Assembly: GCA_002315795.1 (NCBI GenBank)
Contig: DCIF01000096.1
Location: forward strand, 105,365-122,879
Reading direction: 5' to 3'
Length of the DNA: 17,515 nt
DNA from: Bacteroidales bacterium UBA1733
GTDB lineage: Bacteria > Bacteroidota > Bacteroidia > Bacteroidales > UBA3663
Shown: positions 6,800-12,993 of the stretch, piece after piece
How the letters are laid out: each line of letters begins with the position of its first letter
Position numbering within the stretch: the first letter of the stretch is position 1
The notes under the pieces: generated by a model
What the model was told of the DNA's origin: nothing
Seen by the model: only the letters and a program-made list of their open reading frames with translations
Database searches by the model: none
Position numbers and translations under genes: made by a program

Positions 6800-7159
6800 T
6801 CACCCACTCGCCATACGCTCGCTCTTCCATTCACCCGGTGTCATACCTTCATACTTCCTGAATGCCTGAAAGAACGACCACTTGTTCATGAAACCAACAG
6901 AGAGTCCAATCTCCTCGACCGTGTACCTTGCCTTACTGCTACTCAGCATATATTTCTTCGCCAGCTTCAGTCGAAGTGGCAGAACGATGTCGGAGTATGG
7001 TTTGCCGTACACCTTCTTAAAGATGCGGGATAGCTGGAATACACTCACACCCAACTCCTCCGCAAGCTTGCTTGCCGAGAAATCCGGGTCTCGATACTTC
7101 CGCTTTTTTACGATGATCGCATCAATCCTTGTCTTCCAGATTTTATCTTCTTCTTTCAT
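6800..7159 (-). CDS. AraC-family transcriptional regulator, DNA-binding domain only
   Basis: A 119-residue protein made almost only of the AraC/XylS double helix-turn-helix. The first HTH is FSASKLAEELGVSVFQLSRI (about residues 27-46). The second is YTVEEIGLSVGFMNKWSFFQ followed by AFRKYEGMTPGEWK (about 79-112), close to the family signature. A lysine-rich N-terminus of some 25 residues replaces any ligand-binding or sensor domain, so the protein is MarA/SoxS-like in size. It is divergent from the SusC operon and directly upstream of the M49 peptidase gene, so control of either or both is likely. A TACCTTTG element precedes it at 7179-7186, with a palindrome just upstream. Confidence 0.93.
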   Translation of the reverse strand: MKEEDKIWKTRIDAIIVKKRKYRDPDFSASKLAEELGVSVFQLSRIFKKVYGKPYSDIVLPLRLKLAKKYMLSSSKARYTVEEIGLSVGFMNKWSFFQAFRKYEGMTPGEWKSERMASG

Positions 7160-7178
7160 ACTTTTTCAAAACGATTCG

Positions 7179-7186
7179 CAAAGGTA
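7179..7186 (-). promoter_or_regulatory. Predicted -7 element of the AraC-type gene
   Basis: The minus strand reads TACCTTTGC, matching TAnnTTTG, 19 bases before the ATG. A TTTG lies only 14 bases further upstream, too close for a normal -33 box, so activator-dependent transcription is possible. Confidence 0.55.
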
Positions 7187-7194
7187 GTAATAAA

Positions 7195-7214
7195 AACTGA
7201 CAAACTCGTCAGTT
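7195..7214. promoter_or_regulatory. Inverted repeat upstream of the AraC-type gene: candidate operator
   Basis: AACTGAC-N6-GTCAGTT is a perfect 7-6-7 palindrome lying just upstream of the -7 element, over the expected -33 region. It also lies 7 bases outside the left arm of the large inverted-repeat element. It may bind the AraC-type protein itself or another dimeric regulator. Confidence 0.45.
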
Positions 7215-7221
7215 GCTAAAT

Positions 7222-7524
7222 AAAAAAGTTTAAATCCTATGCTTCACTTGTTCTTTCCACTACGTTTCAAGCGACTTTGTCGATAACACTCCTTTACTTT
7301 TTTACCCGAAATAATGCCTTACAAGATAATGTCGAACGCCTTGCAAGAAGTCGGCGAAGTCGTTGCAAGAAGAAAGCAAAGTCCTTGCAACGAGTAAGCG
7401 ATGTTCTTGCAATGAGTAAGTGAAGTTCTTGCAATGAGTATGAAGCTGCTGTAGGAGTGTTATCGACGAAGTCGCTTGAAACGAAGTGGAAAGAACAAGT
7501 GAAGCACATAATTTAAACTTTTTT
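7222..7524. repeat. 303-bp element: 72-bp terminal inverted repeats around a 22-bp tandem repeat array
   Basis: The left arm (7222-7293) and the right arm (7453-7524) are reverse complements at 67 of 72 positions. The arms begin AAAAAAGTTTAAAT and end GTCGATAACACTCCT. Three of the five mismatches cluster at 7236-7239, and the others are single changes near 7261 and 7279. The 159-bp interior holds the 22-bp repeat array. No coding sequence is credible inside; a 71-codon minus-strand frame is only a by-product of the repeats. No target-site duplication is visible at the outer ends. It could be a MITE-like insertion, an invertible segment or a regulatory cruciform. Confidence 0.9.
7318..7449. 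repeat. Six 22-bp tandem repeats, consensus about CTTGCAAnGAGTAAGCGAAGTC
   Basis: Units lie at 7318-7339, 7340-7361, 7362-7383, 7384-7405, 7406-7427 and a degenerate last unit from 7428. Most begin (C/G)TTGCAA, and most end in a GAAGT- or GATGT-like word. The outer units are the most diverged; units 4 and 5 share CTTGCAA(C/T)GAGTAAG. The 22-bp period places each unit on the same face of the helix, as in iteron-type protein-binding arrays. Since 22 is not a multiple of three, the array is not built for translation. Confidence 0.85.
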
Positions 7525-7546
7525 TGTTGTGTTATTGTTGTATAAG

Positions 7547-7565
7547 TTATGAAAACTATTCATAA
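7547..7565. promoter_or_regulatory. Inverted repeat upstream of the SusC operon: candidate operator
   Basis: TTATGAA-AACTA-TTCATAA is a perfect 7-5-7 palindrome about 78-96 bases upstream of the predicted SusC -7 element, a usual distance for an activator site. It is unrelated in sequence to the palindrome upstream of the AraC-type gene. Confidence 0.45.
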
Positions 7566-7587
7566 TGTACGCAAATCGATGCTAAAT

Positions 7588-7613
7588 GTGTTAAAATCGA
7601 GACTTTTTGACAC
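7588..7613. promoter_or_regulatory. Second inverted repeat upstream of the SusC operon
   Basis: GTGTTAAAA (7588-7596) pairs with TTTTGACAC (7605-7613), with one G-T mismatch and an 8-base centre. It ends close to where the -33 region of the SusC promoter should lie, a plausible activator or repressor site. Confidence 0.35.
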
Positions 7614-7642
7614 TTTTATGCAATTATTTAAGTTTTTTTTCA

Positions 7643-7650
7643 TAATTTTG
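7643..7650 (+). promoter_or_regulatory. Predicted -7 element of the SusC operon promoter
   Basis: TAATTTTG matches TAnnTTTG. The region 19-21 bases upstream (around 7619-7624, ATGCAA) lacks TTTG, as expected for a promoter that depends on an activator. Initiation near 7657 would give a leader of about 160 bases before the SusC ATG. Confidence 0.55.
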
Positions 7651-7656
7651 CGCCCT

Positions 7657-7816
7657 AAAAGATAGTGCGAAGGTCAAAAATCGACCCCTGATGCACCCTT
7701 ATATATATGTATGCGCGTGAATGAAGAGAAATGAACCAGCACACGCTTTGTAGAAGGAAATAGTAGAAATATTATATCAATCAAACTTATTAATAACAAA
7801 TTTTCAAAACAAAAGA
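7657..7816 (+). other. Long 5' leader of the SusC operon
   Basis: About 160 bases separate the predicted transcription start from the SusC ATG. Nested short stems are possible: GTGC/GCAC at 7665-7668 and 7693-7696 enclosing GGTC/GACC at 7672-7675 and 7683-7686, and further down GCGTG with CACGC. The last 40 bases are A-rich and unstructured, typical of Bacteroidetes start regions. I recognise no known riboswitch, and no long open reading frame is present. Confidence 0.35.
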
Positions 7817-10800
7817 ATGGGAAAAAGATTATTGTCGTTCCTTGTTATCTGCCTATGTGCAGTTAGCATGGCGTTCGCCCAGCAAAAGATAACTGGTACA
7901 GTTGTCGACAAAGCTACTGGCGAACCTGTAGTCGGCGCAGCAGTGCTCGTCAAGGGTACACAGGTTGGTGCAGCTACAGACATTAATGGTAACTTCACCA
8001 TTACCAATCTTCCTGCAGGTGCAAAGACACTTCAGGTATCTTACATCGGTATGCGTAGCATCGAAGTTGCAGCTCGCAATGGTATTCGCATACAGCTCGA
8101 ATCGGAATCAAAGTCACTCGACGATGTCATGGTTGTAGCCTTCGGTACAGCAACCAAAGAATCATTCACTGGTTCTGCAAAGGTCGTAGGTGAGGCTGAA
8201 CTCAGCAAGTCACAGGTGGCATCAGTTACCCAGGCTCTCGCAGGTGCAGTTCCAGGTCTTACACTTACATCTTCAAACGGTGCTCCAGGTTCATCACCAA
8301 CAATCCGTATCCGTGGTTTCAGCTCTATCAACGCTGGTAACGACCCACTCATCATCCTCGATGGTGCTCCTTACAGTGGCGACATCTCTAACATCAACCC
8401 TAATGATGTAGAGAGCATGACAGTCCTCAAGGATGCTGCTTCTACAGCCCTCTACGGTGCACGTGGTGCTAACGGTGTCATCATCATCACTTCAAAGGGT
8501 GGTAAGAAGTCACAGGAAGCTCGTATCACATTCGACGCTAAGTACGGTTGGAACTCACGTTCACTTCCTAACTACGATGTGATCACTTCACCAGCTCAGT
8601 ACTATGAGATGCAGTACACTGCTCTTAACAACTACTTCACAAATCAGGGCTATGATAAGAACTCTGCTTGGCAGGCTGCCAACAGCGCTCTCATCGGTCA
8701 GGTGGCAGAAGGCGGTCTCGGCTACAACATCTGGTCTTACCCAGAGGGACAGACACTCATCGGTACAAACGGTCGTCTTAACCCAAATGCTACACTCGGT
8801 CGTGTAGTCAACTATAATGGTACTGACTACTATCTCACTCCTGACAACTGGGAGGATGTAGGTACTCGTATCGGTAATCGTCAGGAATACAACGTTTCTA
8901 TCAACGGTTCTTCTGACAAGGGTAACTACTACATGAACGTAGGTTACCTCAGCGACGAGGGTCTTACTGTCAACTCTGACCTCAAGCGTCTCACTGCACG
9001 TCTTCGTGCTGACTACCAGGTTAAGAAGTGGTTTAAGGTAGGTGGTAACGTTGGTTACACTCGCTTTGACGGCAACACACTCAGCAACAACGGTTCTACA
9101 ACTTCTACAGGTAACATCTGGGCATTCACTACTCAGATGGCTCCTATCTACCCAGCATACGTACGCGATGCTCAGGGTAACATCATGACAGACAACAACG
9201 GTATCCAGATTATGGACTACGGTAACGGTATGAATGCCGGTGGTCAGCGTCCATTCATCTACGATGCCAACCCTATCCAGGACGTTAAGCTCAACACTCA
9301 GAACTACGAAGGTAATGCAATTGCAACAAACGGCTTTGCAAACTTCACTCCACTTAAGGGACTTACAATCACTCTCAACGGTTCTTTGATCCTTGATGAG
9401 ATACGTGGTACATACTACTACAACCCTTACTACGGTCAGTTTGACACTACAGGTGGTACACTCGAGAAGTATCACAGCCGTATGTTCTCATACAACCTCC
9501 AGCAGCTCGTCAACTACACTACCACTATCAAGGACGTTCACAACCTTGGCGTGATGGTAGGTCATGAAAACAATGACTATCGCTACTACATACTCGGTGC
9601 ATCAAAGTCGCAGATGTTCTCTGACAAGAACCTCGAACTCAGCGGTGCCGTAGTAGACGGACAGAGTGCTTACTCTTATAAGACACGTTCTAACACAGAG
9701 GGTTGGTTCGGTCGCTTGCAGTACGACTACGACACAAAGTACTTCTTGAGTGCTTCTCTCCGTCGTGATGCATCTTCAACATTCGCTCCTGAGCATCGTT
9801 GGGGTACATTCTGGTCAGCAGGTGCTGCTTGGCTTATTAATAAGGAGGACTGGTTCAAGGCTTCATGGGTTGACCAGTTGAAGCTTAAGATCGCTTACGG
9901 TCAGAACGGTAACGACGGTATCGGTTCATACCGTTACACAGACCTCTACGACATCTCTAACTCTGGTGGTTCAGTAGGTACTTCATTCTCTGCAAAGGGT
10001 AACCGCGACATCTCATGGGAGAAGGTCGGCAACCTCAACACAGGTGTTGAATTCTCTCTCTTCAGCAACCGCCTCTCAGGTAGCTTGGAGTACTACTATC
10101 GTAAGACTACCGACATGCTCTACTTCTTCAGCGTTGCTCCATCACTTGGTTACTCAGGTCTCTATGACAACGTAGGTAGCATGCGTAATACTGGTGTCGA
10201 ACTCGACCTCAGCTACGACATCATCCGTCGTAAGAACGTAGAGTGGAGTGTAAACTTCAACATCTCTACCAACTCTAACAAGATCCTCAGCATCCCAGAC
10301 GATAACAAGACATCTACTTACTACGACCTCGATGGCAATTCATACGATGGTTACATGTCAGGTAGCATGTTCCGTTACGAAGGTTCTACTATCTACTCAT
10401 GGCGTATCCGCGAATATGCAGGTATCAACCAGCAGAGCAACTATGCAGGTAATGATGCCGACGTTGAGGCTGTGGCTAAGGCAATGGGTGGCACTGAATG
10501 GGCTTACAACGAGGCTAAGGCTAAGTATGGTAAGGAGTATGACGCTTCTACAGGTGGTCTCACAATGTGGTACCAGCGCGTAGAGACTAACGTCTACGAT
10601 GCAGAAGGTAAGGCTCTCTACTATGTAAGCGGCGACAGCGGTGAGACAACTACTGAGATGACTGCTGCTGACGGTACAGTTCGTACTGCAGTTATGAGCT
10701 CAGCTCTCATCCGTACTACTAAGAACTCTGATGCTACATACTTCGTCAACCACGAGACTACTATTCCTAAGTTCACTGGTGGTATCGGTACTTCATTCAA

Positions 10801-11257
10801 GTGCTATGGCTTCGACTTCAGCATCAACTGCTCATTTGGTATCGGTGGCAAGACTCTCGACGGTACTTACCAGTCATTCATGTCTTCACCAACTAACAGC
10901 AATGCAGGTTACAACTTCCACAAGGATCTCCTCAATGCTTGGTCAGCTGACAACCAGACTTCAACTCAGCCACGCTTCCAGTATGATGACCTCTATAGCG
11001 CAGCTACATCAACATACTTCTTCACAAGCGCAAGCTACTTGAACATTGAGAACATCAACATCGGTTACACATTCCCTAAGGCATGGCTTGCTAAGGCACA
11101 GATTGAGACTCTCCGTCTCTACTGCTCTGCAGAGAACGTATTCTTGTTCTCAGCTCGTAAGGGCTTCAACCCAACACAGACTTATTCTGGTGGCTCAAAC
11201 GCTACTCGCTATGCTCCAATGAGAGCTATCTCTGCTGGTGTTACACTTACATTCTAA
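7817..11257 (+). CDS. SusC/RagA-family TonB-dependent outer-membrane transporter
   Basis: A 1146-residue outer-membrane porin that opens for a substrate held by the SusD lid and is energised by TonB-ExbBD. A signal peptide (residues 1-21, ending AFA before QQKITG) is followed by a carboxypeptidase-D-like beta-sandwich (about 24-97, with ATGEPVVGAAVLVKGT) that marks the SusC branch. A plug domain (about 113-228) contains RIRGFSSINAGNDPLIILDG and LKDAASTALYGARGANGVII. The rest is a beta-barrel with many aromatic alternating strands, ending in the terminal Phe of ISAGVTLTF. Codon choice is markedly biased (CGT, GGT, AAC, TAC, CTC), suggesting high expression. Substrate cannot be read directly. 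The M6 protease downstream and absence of glycosidases favour peptides, as with RagAB of Porphyromonas gingivalis. Confidence 0.97.
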   Translation: MGKRLLSFLVICLCAVSMAFAQQKITGTVVDKATGEPVVGAAVLVKGTQVGAATDINGNFTITNLPAGAKTLQVSYIGMRSIEVAARNGIRIQLESESKSLDDVMVVAFGTATKESFTGSAKVVGEAELSKSQVASVTQALAGAVPGLTLTSSNGAPGSSPTIRIRGFSSINAGNDPLIILDGAPYSGDISNINPNDVESMTVLKDAASTALYGARGANGVIIITSKGGKKSQEARITFDAKYGWNSRSLPNYDVITSPAQYYEMQYTALNNYFTNQGYDKNSAWQAANSALIGQVAEGGLGYNIWSYPEGQTLIGTNGRLNPNATLGRVVNYNGTDYYLTPDNWEDVGTRIGNRQEYNVSINGSSDKGNYYMNVGYLSDEGLTVNSDLKRLTARLRADYQVKKWFKVGGNVGYTRFDGNTLSNNGSTTSTGNIWAFTTQMAPIYPAYVRDAQGNIMTDNNGIQIMDYGNGMNAGGQRPFIYDANPIQDVKLNTQNYEGNAIATNGFANFTPLKGLTITLNGSLILDEIRGTYYYNPYYGQFDTTGGTLEKYHSRMFSYNLQQLVNYTTTIKDVHNLGVMVGHENNDYRYYILGASKSQMFSDKNLELSGAVVDGQSAYSYKTRSNTEGWFGRLQYDYDTKYFLSASLRRDASSTFAPEHRWGTFWSAGAAWLINKEDWFKASWVDQLKLKIAYGQNGNDGIGSYRYTDLYDISNSGGSVGTSFSAKGNRDISWEKVGNLNTGVEFSLFSNRLSGSLEYYYRKTTDMLYFFSVAPSLGYSGLYDNVGSMRNTGVELDLSYDIIRRKNVEWSVNFNISTNSNKILSIPDDNKTSTYYDLDGNSYDGYMSGSMFRYEGSTIYSWRIREYAGINQQSNYAGNDADVEAVAKAMGGTEWAYNEAKAKYGKEYDASTGGLTMWYQRVETNVYDAEGKALYYVSGDSGETTTEMTAADGTVRTAVMSSALIRTTKNSDATYFVNHETTIPKFTGGIGTSFKCYGFDFSINCSFGIGGKTLDGTYQSFMSSPTNSNAGYNFHKDLLNAWSADNQTSTQPRFQYDDLYSAATSTYFFTSASYLNIENINIGYTFPKAWLAKAQIETLRLYCSAENVFLFSARKGFNPTQTYSGGSNATRYAPMRAISAGVTLTF

Positions 11258-11284
11258 TTAATTAAAGAGAAAGGATATAAAAAA

Positions 11285-12967
11285 ATGAAATTCAATAAAG
11301 CATTATATGTTATAGCTGGAGTTGCGACTCTCTCGCTCTCAAGCTGTATTGAAGAGACTTTCCCTGAGAGCAGCACTGCTACTAAAGAACAGGTCGGTGC
11401 ATCAGCAACAGCGCTTATGTCATCAGTAAAGGGTATTCCTTCACAGATGGCTCAGGGTTATCTCGTATACGGTTCTCAGACTCATGAAACTGACATGGCT
11501 TTTCCTGCATACATGATCGCACAGACAGAGTTACTCGGCGACATGTACCCAGAGGGTGCTAACTCAGGTTATGACTGGTATCGTACTTACAACACAATGA
11601 GTTCTGCCATGGGCGATAAGTCATACTTCGCTTACCTCCCTTGGTTCACATTCTATAAGTTCATCAAGTCTGCCAACGACGTCATCAGTACTGTCGACAT
11701 CACTGATCCAAATGTGTCATCTGAAGTAAAGGGTCTTGCAGGTATCGGTTATGCAGCACGTGCATTCAACTACTACATGCTTACTGTGCTCTTCACACCA
11801 GTTGAGAACCCTTACACTGACTGTGGACGCGAACTCACAAGCGACCTCATCTCTCAGACTTATGGCCGCACAGTTAAGCTCTCTGAACTTACAGTGCCAA
11901 AGGTTACTGAGTCTACTGACCGCGAAAGCGCTAAGAAGAACCCACGTCTGCTCAAGTCTGAGATGAAGGAGTTCATCCTCTCTGACCTTGATAAGGCTGC
12001 TGAGTGTCTCGCTAACTATGAGCCTTCTACAAAGACTCTTCCTAACCTCGCTGTCGTTTACGGTATCCGTGCCAAGGTATGCCTCTGGTTTGAGGACTAT
12101 GCTGAGGCTCTCAAGTATGCTGACCTCGCTATCTCTACTTCTGGTGCTTCTCCAGTGACAGAAGCTCAGTGGGATGATCCACAGAGCGGTTTCTGTGTGG
12201 CTAACCAGGCTTGGATGTGGTATTTCCACTACGATGCAGAAAACATGGGTAACCTCTGTAACTTTACAGGATGGATGTCAGGTGAGGCTGACTGGGGCTA
12301 CTCTTCACTTACTTGCCCAGCTATCGACAAGTCTCTCTACGACAAGATGGGTGCAAACGATATCCGTCGTCGCACATTCCTCGATCCTGACCGTAGCGTA
12401 TATGACTATAAGACTTGCCGCGATAAGGCATGGCTCGATGAGATGCCTGACTACCTCGCTCTCAAGTTCCGTTGCAAGAGTGGTAACTACACTGACTATG
12501 CTACAGGTGGTGCAGTCGACGTACCTGTGATGCGTATCGAGGAGATGATGTACATCAAGGCAGAGGCTATGGCTATGTCATCAGGCAACATTGGCGAGGC
12601 TACTAACTATCTCGAAAGCTTCATCAAGCAGTATCGTGATCCTGACTACAAGTGCAAGGCTACTTCTACACGTGAATTCCAGCTCGAAGTGCTCACTCAG
12701 ATGCGTCTTGAGTTCTGGGGTGAAGGTAATGCCTTCCCATCAGCTAAGCGTATCAAGCCAGGTGTAATGCAGAACTACGAAGGTACTAACGCTCCTGCTA
12801 ACATCTTCAAGATCAACTGTAAGGACATCAAGCCTAACTGGAACCTCGTTATCCCAGAGTATGAGACTGAAGCCAACCAGATCCTTCAGGTTTCCAACAA
12901 CCCTGACCCAACTCAGGCTGTCGTAGGTCCTTCTACTGTAGGTGAGTATGCTCCAGGCAAATATTAA
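11285..12967 (+). CDS. SusD/RagB-family surface lipoprotein
   Basis: A 560-residue substrate-binding lipoprotein that caps the SusC barrel. The lipobox LSLSSC places the lipidated Cys at residue 21, followed by IEETFPE, an acidic run of the kind that directs Bacteroidetes lipoproteins to the surface. The helical TPR-like core is recognisable, for example GLAGIGYAARAFNYYMLTVL near residue 146 and VYGIRAKVCLWFEDYAEALK near 258. The C-terminal half includes MRIEEMMYIKAEAMA and TQMRLEFWGEG, typical of the SusD/RagB fold. It starts 27 bases after the SusC stop and is clearly in one operon with it. The family position does not reveal the ligand. Confidence 0.95.
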   Translation: MKFNKALYVIAGVATLSLSSCIEETFPESSTATKEQVGASATALMSSVKGIPSQMAQGYLVYGSQTHETDMAFPAYMIAQTELLGDMYPEGANSGYDWYRTYNTMSSAMGDKSYFAYLPWFTFYKFIKSANDVISTVDITDPNVSSEVKGLAGIGYAARAFNYYMLTVLFTPVENPYTDCGRELTSDLISQTYGRTVKLSELTVPKVTESTDRESAKKNPRLLKSEMKEFILSDLDKAAECLANYEPSTKTLPNLAVVYGIRAKVCLWFEDYAEALKYADLAISTSGASPVTEAQWDDPQSGFCVANQAWMWYFHYDAENMGNLCNFTGWMSGEADWGYSSLTCPAIDKSLYDKMGANDIRRRTFLDPDRSVYDYKTCRDKAWLDEMPDYLALKFRCKSGNYTDYATGGAVDVPVMRIEEMMYIKAEAMAMSSGNIGEATNYLESFIKQYRDPDYKCKATSTREFQLEVLTQMRLEFWGEGNAFPSAKRIKPGVMQNYEGTNAPANIFKINCKDIKPNWNLVIPEYETEANQILQVSNNPDPTQAVVGPSTVGEYAPGKY

Positions 12968-12993
12968 TCACTAATATTTAAAGAGAAAAGAAA

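Noticed and set aside
7318..7449. CRISPR array
   Set aside because: The 22-bp units are directly adjacent with no unique spacers, diverge from each other, and no cas gene is present.
7294..7452. Bacteroides-type invertible promoter
   Set aside because: Long inverted repeats fit an inverton, but no TAnnTTTG promoter occurs within the interior on either strand and no recombinase gene is present. Inversion itself is left open in the findings.
7294..7509. 71-codon minus-strand frame inside the large inverted-repeat element
   Set aside because: It crosses 22-bp repeats that are not in codon phase, has no start signal and no recognisable product, and follows simply from the repeat composition.
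8041..8355. Minus-strand frame of 104 codons near the start of the SusC gene
   Set aside because: Antisense shadow of the signal-proximal and plug domains of SusC, with no supporting features.
8588..9475. Long minus-strand open frame (295 codons) opposite the SusC gene
   Set aside because: It is a cysteine/valine-rich shadow of a strongly codon-biased gene, lacks any domain or start signal, and SusC on the plus strand is unambiguous.
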